Below are positions 1 through 13,737 of a stretch of 64,000 nucleotides of DNA, one piece after another (position 1 is the first letter of the stretch; each line of letters opens with the position of its first letter). This DNA is from Fratercula arctica (lineage: Eukaryota > Chordata > Aves > Charadriiformes > Alcidae), in contig CANTUZ010000026.1 of assembly GCA_947846985.1 (NCBI GenBank), positions 55,286,730-55,350,729 of the forward strand. Reading direction: 5' to 3'. The notes below the pieces were generated by a model. That model had not been told where the DNA came from and made no database searches. It worked only from the letters and a program-made list of their open reading frames with translations. Both the position numbers and the translations under genes were made by a program.

Positions 1-3000
1 TCAGATAGCATTGCACTGTGCATGCTATATTTGATCTCACAGGTTCCCGCCAGCTCAAGTTCATGCCAACAATGATGGCACAGTTCTCAGTAACCTGGAG
101 CATGAATAAGAGCTGCATAGGTCTGCCCACAAAATACAACGTTCCTAGGCTAATGTTTCCTGCATCTCATGATGCATCCTTACTGAGGCATTAATATACA
201 ATAAGCTACTGTGGAAAACAGCTGTACATCAGCTACTGTGTGCTGCCTTATGGGCATGCTCCTCATGCACATTAAGTGGATAAAAAGGTATTCCTAGTTC
301 AAATTGCAAATGCAAAATTGGATTGAGCTGTACTGTTTGCAGAGAGCAGATGCCATGGTGGATGAGCTAACAAAGTGTCATTCACAACACCCCATACAGT
401 CTAAAGCCTGACAATCTCGCCTCACATTAAGCAAACATAAAAAATTCAGGTAGTGCAGAGCTCCACCCAAGGGTTCTCGGGGGTCAAAAAGGAAGGATTC
501 CTCAGTTATCCCTTTAACACAGCTGACTGGTTGCTCTGTGCTGCTTTAATATCATAAAACCACTTGAGGTAGTGTCTACAATCAAGCCTTTTGAGACACA
601 TACAGGACCTGTGCAACCACCAGGAACACTGCCAAGAGGGTACCTACAGTAGCATCAGACATGCATAGCCTCCAGCTCTCTCAGGCTGCTGCATCCACAT
701 ACACCTACACTTAAAAGTAGCATAAGCTGGGAAGGGAGTTGTGCTGCTTTTCACCGGCAGACTTCACTGACAGTCTTAAGGCTTTCCAATGCCTTCAGGT
801 AAGATTATATTAACTCCTTCCTCAAGTGTAAATTATTCCGCAGTTCAAAGAATCACATTGGTGTAGGGAGATCTGTTTATAGCTACCCACACGACTGTGT
901 GGGAACCAAACCCCTCGACTTTCTTTATCATAGTTACACAAATTTCCAAAGCAAATCATCCTTGCTGAACAACTTTTTTCTATGCTACCTACAACATGCC
1001 TTTCCTCACAACTCAGCTTCATACCCACAGGTGACATATAGGTATGACTACAGTATTGCCTGTAAAGAGTCACAAAGACCTGCATTAATGTTAAATTAAA
1101 ATAAACTTGAAAACATGAAGAGCCAGAGAATTAATATCCAGATGGTTTTTTTTGCCATACTGGCAGAGAATAAGAAACATTTTATTTCACATAAGAGAGG
1201 GCAAAACAGCGTCTCTGGGCTCCTTCTGAAGCTGTTGTACAAATAAAGAACTGTCTGTTTAACTAATATTAATTGCTAGGCACCTCAAAAAATTTCCAGA
1301 TAAAATTTTATAGGCTGCTGTATTTCCAGATGGTATGACGTACTTTATTAACTATCCAGTCAGGGGAGGCATAATGCAAGAACAAGATCAAAATCTTCCT
1401 CTGTATATTTTAATTAGCAATCAAAACATACACACCAAATTCCAAATTCATATATTCCTTTTTTATTTTCCTTGAGACCAGGCAGAGCAGTGCATTACTC
1501 AAGCAGTGACTAATTCATGCATATAACGGCTTTGCCTCCCAATCAGTATCCAGCTGTGGTGGGCAGAAATAGCTACAACAAAAGAAAAATATTTTCAAAA
1601 TTTATTCTAATGGATGAGGTGGGAAATAGTTTCTCAGTAAGGGTTCCTGAATTGAGGAAAGAACAGGTTATTCTGAACCCATTATGTTGTTTCTTGTATT
1701 GCGCTGTTGTGCAGAAAAGTTTGTGATAATGAACACCCACAGCTTCAGAATTTATTCTTGCATTACCACATGAACCACAAAATCAAATCCACCTGCTCAA
1801 TTCATTCTTCAAATGGGAGTTTGCGTGGAAGTTATTTTAAACACGAATGTCAAGGTGGGTATGTTTCACTTTAATTACAAAGCATACTGGCATCCAAGTC
1901 TTTGAAACTGAGATATATACTATTGTATTAAATAACAACAGTACCAATGATAAAAGAAAAACTTCTATGAGATTTCTGTTTCTGATATATACCTGGCATG
2001 TATTGTTCGACTTCTCTGCTATGTGGAAAACTTTCTGAATATATTGTTATAAAATTCTTACTTGAAAAAAACCAAGACTTTATCACAGGAAGATAAAAGC
2101 TAGAAAAGATGCTGTTGGATAATTTTAGTAGCTTTTTTGTTTGCATGAACAAAAAACAGGATGGAGTTTTTGAAAAGAGACTACTAGCAACAGTTTTATT
2201 TTTAACACATAATGGGTTAACTTTCCACACTCCCAAATGACTCTCTAGTTTACAGTGTGATGTTCTAATCTACTCCATGTGAAGGAATTTGTTGTTACAC
2301 CTGAGCATGACAGGGAGCTGGAAATACATGTGCTGACGCACAATACATCATCATCTTCTGCACTTCTTCATTGCTTTGGGGAGGAGATAAATGCTTATGT
2401 TCCCTTGAAGAGTCATTATCACCTCTCACATTGGGAGGAAGAATTCTGCTCTCTTCTACTCACTTCTGTGTCCCTTCAACAAAAGTAGAGGCTCTACACC
2501 ATCTTCTGCCCTTTCCCATGGTAACTAGTCGCAATTCCAGTCCTATTGTGGGAAATGCTAAGAAGTCAGTTAAGCCTCATTTAGCACACAAAGCTGTTGA
2601 AGTTTTTAGGAGTTATAAATGAATGGAAATAAGAAGGCTACATGAAGTTAAATAAAGAAAACAAAGACAACTGAGTTCTGATAATACCAAAAGAGGCAAT
2701 ACGCAAAGTGGGAGAGACATATTTTTGAAGTACAAGCTACTGGAGCAGTAATAATTTTAGTATTTACTCATGAAGGCAAGACAAATTATCCCTTCTTCAG
2801 TACACAATATTGCTACAACTCTTAATGAGGCATACAGATTAGGACAGAGTCAAAAATATCAATAATGATATCTTGTGGGACTGACAGGATTTACTTTAAT
2901 GAAGCATTGAAAACCAGATGTCGATTGGCTACTGAAAGTGGTGGTAGGGTCTATTTTAAGCCGAGAATTAAAAGCACTTAGAGGAGCAGAAAAGATTTGG

Positions 3001-6000
3001 CTAGAACATTAAAGTTAACATATACCATGAAGAGGATGAAAATGAGCAAAGAGAAAAAAGTTGAGATGAAAAATCACAAACCCATTCTTAATAGGTTTTC
3101 TGTTTGACTTTTAAATAGGGGGAAGTGGCAGAAGCTGCATTACTTAAATCACTGCAATAAAGCATTCAGATTATAATGTGGGTGCTGGTAATTAAAGAAA
3201 GAGGGTGAGGGAACACATTTTTTTATCAGTAGCAACTTCCAGGCTTCTTACCTTAAAAGTAGTCATTGAAAAATATGCCTTTTTGAAAGATTTGAAGAAT
3301 TTAAGAATGGGAATAGGAAAGAGGTAGAAGAAAATTCTATATGGAGCTGAAAGTCTTATCACTTTTAGGAAAAAAATTAAGTGCTTGTAAGATTAAGAGG
3401 AAAAAAATCTTTACAACTTTGCTGATTTTTCTTTTTGCCTCCAGGAGCATCTCAGTTTAAATCAGAGATTGAGAAATGGCAAATGGGTCTGAAGATCTGA
3501 CACATCCAAAATAGTTCTACTAATATGGAGAGAAGAATAAAGTTGGAATCACATGACCTTTAATTCCTTCAGAACTCTCTTCTTTCAATTCTCACCAGTT
3601 TAATAGCTAAATCTTTATAGTTACAGTTAAATCCACCACCCACTTAATATCTGTTTCATGAAGATTTTAAACTTCTAGTGTTATGTTAGCTGTTATTTTG
3701 CCTTCAATCAGGATCTACTTTGGGAACTACATAACTATAGGCAAAGTTATGTTAATCAACCTAAAAGGAGGTTCTTCCCCCAAAATGTGTATGTTCTTTC
3801 TTGTATGTTTGTGAAGTACCTGTACCATGTCTAGAACTACTCAGTATTGCTAGAACTGGTATAATGGAATAAAAATGTAAAATACTGATCTGAATTGTTT
3901 CTTCCCAAATAAGGTGACACAAGTTCCTACCCATCACAAATCACGAAGGTCCCATGGAAAGAAATACTGCGTTATCAGCTATGCAATTAATATCAGTATA
4001 TGGGGTTTTTAAACAAAATTTACAAGTAGCTCTACATTTCTTACAGCTAGTATCCCAGATAAGCCTACCTATCTGTACGTAGTTTATAAATAGGGTGTTT
4101 TTTCCTGTTCACACATTTTTGTATTGTATAAATTTAATCCTAAATTGAAATGCAAACTGCATTGCATTTTTTCCCTTCCAATATCTTACACCTGGTTCAC
4201 ATTTGTTGTGACGTTTGTTTATACAAAAGTTAATTCTTGGATCCATACCAGGTGATCTGGTTTAATGTCTATTATAAACGGAGCAACGCTTATGCTAGCA
4301 AGCAGACCACAGAGCTGAAAGCACTGAAGGAAGAAATACTATGTCAGTCCAGTGGTGTTAAATATGTGGAGATGACAGAATTTCTCACAGGAGTTTTTGC
4401 TGTCTCATCTCCTTCTCCACATTTTTTTTCCCCCTCATTTTCTTTCCTGATCTAATAAAGAACAGAAATGCAGATGTTGTTCATGTTTTATTTTTAGTCT
4501 CAGAGTGTTTTGGGTTGGATATTTCTTAAAAAAGGGATGGAAAAGTGGATTATATGAAGAGCTCTTAATACAACTGTACAGGAGACTTTGCAGGCACATT
4601 TAACTGCACAGTTCTAAAATTTACTGTGTATTCATTAAAAACATCATCAATCCATGTGATGTATGGGTGGTCTTCAGCTGGTCACTGGGAGCAAATACTT
4701 TTCTTTTTCAACCATCAAAGAGCCCTCTGCGTAGTACTATTGGGAAGAAACCTGTATGACCTCGCTTTCAAACAGTGAACAGTCTTTATAGAGCAGATTG
4801 AGAGCGAGTGAAAGCATACGTAAATAAATGCTTCACCAGGAGGAAAACTTGTAAATGAAATTAAGATAAATTAACCCAAACAGCAAAAAAAACAGAGTGA
4901 GCTCAGGGAGTTAACAGCATCATACTTCCTAGGTAAAGCCTACGGAACGCTCCTAATAAAATCTATACATCTGTAATACGAGTATGTGTGTGTGTGGCAT
5001 ATATTGCTTTTTTAAAATTACAAAAATTAATCATTGACCTGACAATGCACAGGAGTAGGCTCAATTTCCAACAGCCTTAACTCGGCTCAGTACCTCAAAA
5101 CACTTGGCAGGCTTCTCTATTTTGTTTGCCAGCAGCTGGCCAAACACAGAAATGAACTGCACTGGTCTCAAACCCCTTCAGCACTAAAAATACTAAAGAA
5201 ACAATAAATAAAGAGCATTATACAATAGCTGCCCCCACTGCATGCACACACCACATGGAGGACCTGCAGTGGAACTCTTATATTCCACTGGGAAATGTTC
5301 TCTGAGACATGCTGAGTTGCTCTCTAGCCAGCCCAATTAAATCAGTTCTTGAACTGGTCCCAGCTTGAAATCATGCTTACTTCTCTCTCACACTTTCCTT
5401 CTCCTCTTGTCTAATGGCAAAGATGATGCATTTTATCCTCCTTTCACACTTCCCATGTCTTTGAGATACACTGGCAGATTGCACTGCTTAAATTGTGTTT
5501 CTCTTAATGTATGCAAATCCGAATGTTTTAGCCTACATCCTATCTTCCAGGTATTCGGAAAAGGCTTAGACTTTTCTCATTTAAGAAAGCAGTGACATAA
5601 CTGAGCAGTCATATCAGTTTAACTATTATGGGTCACATATAAATTTCATTTCATGATTCTTTGCTCCTCAAAAACACCCAGAGCAAAACTTCTGCCATGA
5701 AAGGGCAAAAGTATTATGGCATTAGGGTCAAGTTGTAATGGTGGCCCCATCTTGTAAATGTTTTACCCATCCGGACATGGTATCTCCATGCATACTGCAC
5801 ACACCTCTGTGGTAATCTCCTATAATCCATGAAGCAGTAGAGTGTGGAGATGTCAAGGATGTGGTCAGTTGGTCCCCATACAATGAAGACACATATGACT
5901 TCAATCCAGCATTGAAAGGATACAGCAACCCGGGCCGGCTGTATTCCCTACATCCAGCAGCTCTCAATGTCCTAATCTACTTAAACCTGGACTTCAAGGG

Positions 6001-9000
6001 TTTGGGATCCCATCCTGAAAAATTCCCTCACCAAAGTCCCTTAGCTTCCTAACAGATTCAAGAGACATTTTCATTGCAAAAAATAACAATCAGTAGTACA
6101 GATCGCAGGTCAACACAACTACAGCTTGAACCCTTTCAACAGTATTCTAATGGTAGAGGTGAGAAGGCCTGAAAACACAATGCAGCTGATCTCTGAGTTT
6201 TTTAATGTGACAGACTTTGTATCCAGACAAGTTTGCAAAAGTAACTGTTGTCATTTGTGTACAGGACTTACACAACATCGAGCTGTCTTATCAGTCTCCC
6301 TTCCTTTTCCCACACTCAATGGTCAATATTTCAGAGATGCCTATGACAAAACACATCCACCGCATACTAGTTTGGGGAGTTGGTGGAATATCCTGTATCC
6401 TTTCTTACTCCTGTTTCTTATAGAAATACTGTTTGTATCCCTTTCCAAACCCTTTCTAAAATTTGCTGCATCTTTTGACCAGCTGTTGTGAGAGGTGTAC
6501 AAAGGATGTTTCCATTTCTAGAGAACAAAACCGATAGGTTAGCACAAACAATAGTTGGATATTGACATTTCTTTTATTCCCACCCTTAACTAACTGCTCC
6601 TGTTCCTCAGGTTCATTTATTAGGCCCCCATGCATGGTCACCAGCAGCAGCAAACAGGCATGTTTGTACTCAGGATAACAGTCACCACATTCCCTCTTGG
6701 GAGAAGCTCTTTCTTTTCTGGCTAAACCTGGGCTCCACTGCAGCAGATGCTGAATGATCCATGCTACCTTTTAATGTCAAAGGACGTTTTCAGAACCTTA
6801 ACATGCAAAGGGCCCGATCCTTCTCAAGACAGGTTCTTTTTCTTTAAAGGTCTGTAAAAATACATGTACAGCCATTTTTATTCCTTTTTGCACAAAACCT
6901 TGAGCCACTGGTAAAGTAGTATAGTACCCAAAAGAACTGCAAGCCAGGCATAAAGTTTACTGGCTCCTTTGATATCAACCACAACACTGTGTTGTTAAAA
7001 ACATGTCTATTCCCCCTGTAAAAATGAGCATCAGGCTTTATACTCATAATTCCCAGTAATGCAAGAGAACATAAAGCCCCGTTCTTCTGTGAAGAGTTTT
7101 TTTAAGTTTTCTTTGCTCTCTCTCCACTCCTAGACTGACAAGCCTGGTGCAACAGGCAGGGTAGAAGGCACAGTTAGCTTTATCAGTCAAAATTTAGCAT
7201 ATCAGATACAGTGTTTGTGTTTCTAAAATCCCTCCAAAGGCAATGGTAGCTTAAACCTTATTTGTTTGGCTATTAGGTTCTGCGGCAAAGTAATTTACAA
7301 TGTGTTTCTGGTTTACTTTGATGGAAATGGCTGCCACCTCCCCAGAACACTCTTGTTCAGTAAGAAGTAACTTCAGTGAAGTGGCTTTCTTTGTAATATA
7401 GTTGTATCTGAGAAGTTTCCTTTATAACTTAACAGTCTTTTTACATATATATCAGTGTAAATCATTTGAAGGGAATACCTTTTCAGATATGGGAGAAGTG
7501 CATTTTTTTTTTCAGTTTTAATTCAATAGTTTTTACTGAATATGTAGTTCAAAATGCTGTTAACTGTTTCCACATCAGATCAATGTTTTAACTTCAGTGG
7601 CCATTAACTCTAGTACTATGGCTCTGAAGACAAGCACATGTGAGCACCACTGATAGTCTTTGCACTTATTTAATACTAGCAAAAATATACCAGCTTATAA
7701 ATCACACATCTCTTACAAAAAGTGTTTCAGTATTTTCTTTGTTCAAAAGGAAAGAAATAAGTACCAAGTGAAACACCTAACTAATGGAATTTCTTCTAAC
7801 AGAGATGTATATTGCCAATAGACTACAGATTACATTTCAGTATAAATATATACATGACACAATATTCCATGGCTTCTATATCTGCCTTACATTTTTAAAT
7901 TTCTGAGATTTTATGTATACACACTTCTAGTCTTGCACAGGAAGTGGCATTTTTGAGACAAAACAATAGAAATCTTGTACTGCTCAGTATACTTTGGTCT
8001 GATACATGTGAGCGTATCCTTTGCATAGGGTATGCTCTGCAATAGAGTTTCTGGCTACCGAGTCTCTTCATTTCATTTATGAGTGCTGTGCTGACAAGGA
8101 AAGTGGCCTAATGACCAGTATTCCTTAACTATTCCTGTATTCTATAACTGTCTTTCTGAAAAGATTAAAGTCTGCTTTACTTGGGACATGTTTGAGGCTA
8201 TTTTAATCTCTGCAGGAAGCTCAAGTGGATTTAGTTATACTCAAAATTTTGCAGGCACAGAGCTACTATTGCTGTGCTACTCCTTTCTCTCCTCTCAGAG
8301 ATTACTCTGCCAATGGAACTATCTGAATATTGACAAAATTAAGATCTCTTTTACTGAGGGTTTCTCATGTGCCAGTCATGGTAAAATCTCAACACCAGAG
8401 ATGAATCTCAAGGGCAACTGTATGGCATATTAACAAACTGAGTCTTTGTGGTGTGTCAGTCAGTGTATGTTACACAAATTAGATTTACATGGCTAATCTA
8501 CAGAGTACTTTAATTAATTTTTTTTACCCTCTACAGTGCAAGAGTATGCTTAAGACATACTCAAGACTGATGTGATTTTATCACTATAAGGGACACGTAT
8601 ACTACATGGCTGTTCTATTCTTCTCCAAAGAGAGCACCTCTGCGCAGTTAGCCCCACAGAATGTTCCACACTCTCTACCCCAAACCACGTTTCCCTTTCT
8701 GAGGGTCCATCTGAACTGATGGATTCCTGTCAATAGTGTAGGCATCCTGCAATCTCTGGAAACTATTTTTTGTCCCAGATGTTTTTCCAGGGGTTACATT
8801 CCACCTTTGCGAACAGGAGGCTGTCACTGCCATAATTAGAAACAATCTGTCAACTGTAAAGTAACTGGAGTAGTTTATTACAGCCAACGTGAAACAGGTG
8901 GATTTTCTTTCTCGGTGTCAGACTCCATTGTCACTGTAACTCAACCTCTAAACTGGCAGACTTGCACCAGCGCAGCTCCACCGGGAATGCTGCACTCATT

Positions 9001-11829
9001 AGAAAGTCAGATTCACATGAAATAAGCTTGGACTTTTTTCAGCTGCTGACAGATATCTGAAAACTGTGATTCCAACCGCCCACTTAAAACCATGCACATT
9101 TTAACATTGAAATTAATCTCCAAGTGTTTTAGAACTTTTAAATAATGTAAATAATGGCACACACACAAGAGAAAGCCTTACCAAGTTGACTGCCGTGCTT
9201 TCATGAAATACTTTACCGTTATCCCTATATCACTGAGAGTAGCCAGGTACAAGTATAAGTAAAAACTCCAGAAATCATGATATACTTAGATCTAAGATTT
9301 CAGTTTTCTTTTTAGTACCGCACACATTTAATGTATGACTATCTACCCATGAAAATTGCATTCAATTTTATAAGCCATTAACAATCATACTAAAAGAGTT
9401 ATGTGCACAGACTCAAGCAACCAGTAATTCAAATAACTGTAAGTATGGACTTCTAGGATATTTCTTGGATATCGCTGTCATATGTAACTACAAAAGCTGC
9501 CTGCCTTTCATGTCTTTTACCTATTTGGTGATGCACAGGTGACGTAAATGGTTATTGCACTTTCAAGAAAATATTTTACTAAAACATCTATCTACAAATG
9601 GTTTGGGTCACTTTTAAACAACCTAATACATTTGGTTTCACATAGGCAGAAACAGCCAATTGTTTATACAATGACAGCTGTTGTACGCCCAAGATGAATA
9701 CAGTTGTCAATGTGAGAGGCGTTTTTGCAAACCTTAGGACAGAATTCTTATACAGTGTGTGCTTTGAATTCTGTCACTGATATGCTCATTGATGTTAAAT
9801 AAATCATGTTAGATTAATTTTAAAGCGTTGTTAAAGGATACAAATTGGAGTAGGAGACTACATCCAAAGTATTTGCTTCCCAAGTTCATGGCAGATGAAT
9901 ACACATATTTTTTTCTGTCTTGTGTGGAAATCCCACTGTAAATGCCTAAATGCCTTATGCATCCCACACTGTTTCCTTCCCCATTTACATTATTTGTTCC
10001 TGTTTTCTGCAACACCAAGATGAAGAGTGATATGCTTCTTTGAAAAGCACACCAAGATTCTATATTTACTAATATTTACGTGTCTGCCAGAAAATAATAC
10101 AATTAGGAACTACTATGAAACTCAAATATATATTTTTCGTTCACTGGACAAATAAGAAATATACAGTTTTCAAGCACATCATCATGAATAACTAGATCAA
10201 AACCTATGGGTAAAAACTGCGATGTGGAGCTGATTACAAAATTTAGTCTTCTAAAAATATGATGTTCCTAAGTACCTTTTTATGCTTAAAGAACAACTTA
10301 TATCCTATCTAATACTTCAAGTAGATCTAGTCTTATACACATTTTCATTTAGCTCTAACGCTGTGAAAATTATATGCAACATTTATTCTAAATGTAACTC
10401 TCAGAAGGTAGGCAGGCATCCATGCTAAGAGCAAATCACGATTAATGTGAACAGAAAAGCTACATCTGTGATCAAACACTTCTAGAGTGAAAACGTTCAG
10501 TGAACATGTTTTGATCAAGTATCACACCTGCGAAGGGTATTGCTGTCTTATCTCAAAACTGATTTTTAATGAGGCAAAGAACCTGTTGGGCCATAAATTA
10601 AGGGAAGCATTCAAAACCAGAAGTAACAGATTCAGGAATCATGTCATCATTATGTGGAAGAACATCAAGAAAACAATACACACTTACCCACCTACACCTT
10701 TGCTTAAGAAAAGCAAAAAATAGATACTAATATTCATTTTCAAACCTAACCATGCATGGAAATATTTGCATATTCCTAGGCTGGCTGAAGCACAAAAGAA
10801 ACCTCTGTCACAATATATATATCACTCTAATTAGTTGTTTATTGCTTACAAATCCTAAAATAAAAGCTGGTTATAACATCTTTTTATAAGCGTTATGTGT
10901 TACAGTTACTTGCAAGAGTAGTATGAAACCCCTTCACAGACTGACTTGTAAGGGCCAAAGAGAAAGGAATTCTTTTCCAGACTGCTTGTTTTCTTGCTTC
11001 CAAGGCCTCTCAGTCTTGCTGTTTTGTTTTTCTTTTTTGCAGTTAGAATTTAGATTTCAACTACCACAAGCAGAGGGAGACATCACACGTGATAGAAAAC
11101 AAAAACATATATTTAAAATGTGGTTACTAGTAGATATTTGGGATCTAGAGTTTATTAAAAAAAAAAATCAACCTAGAAATCAAAATAACCACTTCCTAAG
11201 ATCAGAATACCATTTCCTACAATGCATTGGGCATTAGGTATAAATGTAAGCCTGTACTGAATAACAAAAATTCCCCAGAGAAAAATCACAATGTTAGCAT
11301 TTCAGAGAACCTGACCATTGTAAAGAACTTAAAACACCCAAGCCTTGTGCCTGAAAATCATCTAATGAAGAAATGAAGCTAGCCTCACAGTTAAGTAAGC
11401 CAGTGATGGTGATGGTTAGTTTTTCCTGCTCCTTCTACATGGAAGGAAAACCAGGATGATCTTGGAAAGAAAGGAGAAAGTAAATTTTCTTTAAAAAGCA
11501 TCAGCAAAAAATATTTTAAAATACCACTTCTTTTCAGTATTACCAGACAATCAGAAAGTTCTGCGTTCCAGTTTTCATCAAAACATTTGTCTCCCTCTTA
11601 ATGTCATGGCTTCCTCCTGTCCAGCCCTTTTCAATATCACTAGATACGCAACTCAGTTGACCTGAGATTGCCCTTATTAATTTGTCTGCACCATGACTAG
11701 TAATAACCCCCGGCTTTCCACTGGGATTCCTGAATGCTACTTTCATTCCAGTTTAGTTTCATTCCAGTTCATTCCAGCATGTTCCTTTGGTGCCAGTTGC
11801 CTCATTTCTCAGCAACCCAGACCAGAAAC
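1..11829. other. AT-rich intergenic sequence, nothing recognised
   Basis: About 11.8 kb without a recognisable gene, RNA gene or young repeat. Open frames here are 60-121 codons, lack splice-compatible conservation signals or domains, and overlap on both strands (for example at 5728-6052 and 6126-6491). Ancient diverged repeats may be present but are beyond what reading can show. Confidence 0.6.
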
Positions 11830-13126
11830 TATACTGGGTCATGACTCTTCTTATGCTTCTTGAAAACTGGGACAACATTTGACAGCTACCAGTCGACTGG
11901 GACCTCTCCAGATTCCCAAGATTGTTAAAAAATAATGGAGATCTTGCAATGACATCAGCCAGCTCTTTCAGTACCCTGGGATGATTCCTATCAAGCCCCA
12001 TAGATTTATCTGTATCCAGCTGCAGTGGCAGGTCTTGAACAAGTTCAGGGTCAGCTAGGAGTTCATCATGTCCCCAGTCATGGTCTTCCAATATAGGGCT
12101 CCAGGGGTCCCACGGGGCCATCACTGGTGTTGAAGACACAGGTGAAGAAGGCATTAAACGTATCTGCTTTGTCTATGTCTCTATTTGTGAGGTGACCAAC
12201 CTCATCAAGCAATGGACCAATGTTGTCTGTGATCCTCTTTTTGCTGTTAACATATTTTAAAAAGCTCTTTTTGTTGTCCTTCCCAGTACTAGCCAGCTTG
12301 AACTCTAAATGAGCTTTGGCTGCACTGATTTTCTCCCTACAGTGGCAAACAGCATCTTTGTAGTCCTCCTGTGTCACCTGTCCTTGTGCTTCCAATGTCC
12401 ATACACTTTCCTTTCCACCTAAGTTCTAGAAGAAGATCCCTGCTCATCCAAGCTGGCCTTCTGCCTTGCTTGCTTGACTTCTGGCACTTTGGAATTGCCT
12501 GCTCCTGTGCTCTTTAAGAGATGGCTTTTAAAAAGTGACCAGCATTCATCAATCCAAATACTTTCAAAAGTAGAACCCCAGGGGACCTTACTAATTAGTT
12601 CCTTCAGCAGCCTCCCCATATCCAGGGTCAAAATTTTGCTGGTGGGTTTCCTCCTATCACAAATGATCTGAAACTCAACTACTTCATTGTCACTGTGAGC
12701 AAGACAGCCACCAATGACCAATTCACCCACAAGTCCCTTTCTTTTTACAAACAACAGATCTAGGAGGGCGTCTTTCCTAGTCGGCTCCCTTAGTACCTGA
12801 CCAAGAAGTTATCTTGAAAATGCTTCAGGATTTTCCTGTACCTGTTTGTGTCTGTTGTATGATATTCCCAGTTGATGTCTGGGAAGTTAAAAACCACCCA
12901 TAAGGACAATGGCACTTGATCTAGAGATATCCCTTAATTCCTTGTAGAATAATTCATTAGTGTCATCGTCCTGGCTGGGTGGTTGGTAGTAGACTTCCAC
13001 AACAGTATCTGTTTTACTTACTTTTCCTGCCGTCCTTACCCAGAGGCTTTCAACCACGTCCATGCCAGCAGAAAGCGCCATACAATCCAACCCCTCCCTT
13101 ACATACAGAGCCATCTCCCACCTCAC
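11830..13126 (-). pseudogene. CR1 ORF2 remnant: endonuclease and start of reverse transcriptase
   Basis: Segments in different minus-strand frames carry endonuclease blocks (ALYVREGLDCM, LWVRTAGKVSK near 13.1-12.9 kb), a second endonuclease block at 12754-12419, the linker (KDNKKSFLKYVNSKKR, 12395-12078) and the RT entry (LDTDKSMGLDRNHPR, 12154-11759). The endonuclease GDFN motif has become GGF. Frameshifts separate the blocks, so no enzyme is made. Confidence 0.8.
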
Positions 13127-13438
13127 CTGCCCTGCCTAGTTCTCCTGCACAGCCTATAACTGCCCATCATGGCACACCAGTCACAGGACTCATCCCACCA
13201 GGTTTCGCTTATGCCAATGATGACGTAGCTTTGGGACTCGGTCAAAGCTTCTAGCTCCTCTTGTTAATGCCTCATGCTGCAGGCATTGGTATAAAAGCTT
13301 TTCAAACGTGCTCCAGTGTACTCAGCACATCATGGAGCAGACTAAAGGACCTCACTAACACGCTGTCCCACAAACACTCGCATGCTGCCCCAGGCTTACC
13401 TCTAGTGAGCCTGGTTTTATCCCTTTCCCCCTTCAAAT

Positions 13439-13737
13439 CTAGTTTAAAGCTCTTTCAATGAGCCCTGCCAACTCCTGTCCAAAGATCCTCTTCCCCCTTT
13501 GAGATAGGTATACCCCATCTGTCATCAGCAGGCCTGGTGTTGTATAGACCAACTTGTGATCAAAAAACCCAAAATTCTGCCAGTAACAACAGGCAGAATC
13601 CTCATCATTCCTTGCAGCTAGAAAGATAGAGAAGAACACTACTTGTGCTCCTGATCCCTTAACCAGTTGTCCCAAGGCTCTGAAGTCTCTCTTGATTGCC
13701 CTCGGACTTCTTGTTGCAACTTCGTCACTGCCTGGAT
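13439..13737 (-). pseudogene. CR1 ORF1 C-terminal (esterase-like) remnant
   Basis: A minus-strand frame ends at 13439 with DGVYLSQRGKRIFGQELAGL and a short tail, the conserved C-terminus of avian CR1 ORF1, whose esterase-like domain carries a DxxH-type motif; His is replaced by Tyr here. Upstream of the in-frame Met (13675), the same strand encodes DEVATRSPRAIKRDF, also typical of ORF1. Only the last third of ORF1 is present. Confidence 0.75.

Larger units (their letters stand above)
11830..13737 (-). mobile_element. CR1 LINE fragment, truncated at both ends (ORF1 end, EN, early RT)
   Basis: Read on the minus strand, the element starts inside the ORF1 esterase-like coding region near 13737, passes through the ORF1/ORF2 gap, the endonuclease and the linker, and loses similarity inside the reverse transcriptase near 11830. 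CR1 copies normally keep their 3' end and lose their 5' end; this one lacks the 3' end and tail. The reading frame is broken in several places, so it is a dead copy. Confidence 0.85.

Noticed and set aside
5728..6052. Overlapping ORFs on both strands in a slightly GC-richer patch, considered as an exon
   Set aside because: No recognisable protein and no paired splice sites with a neighbouring coding segment.
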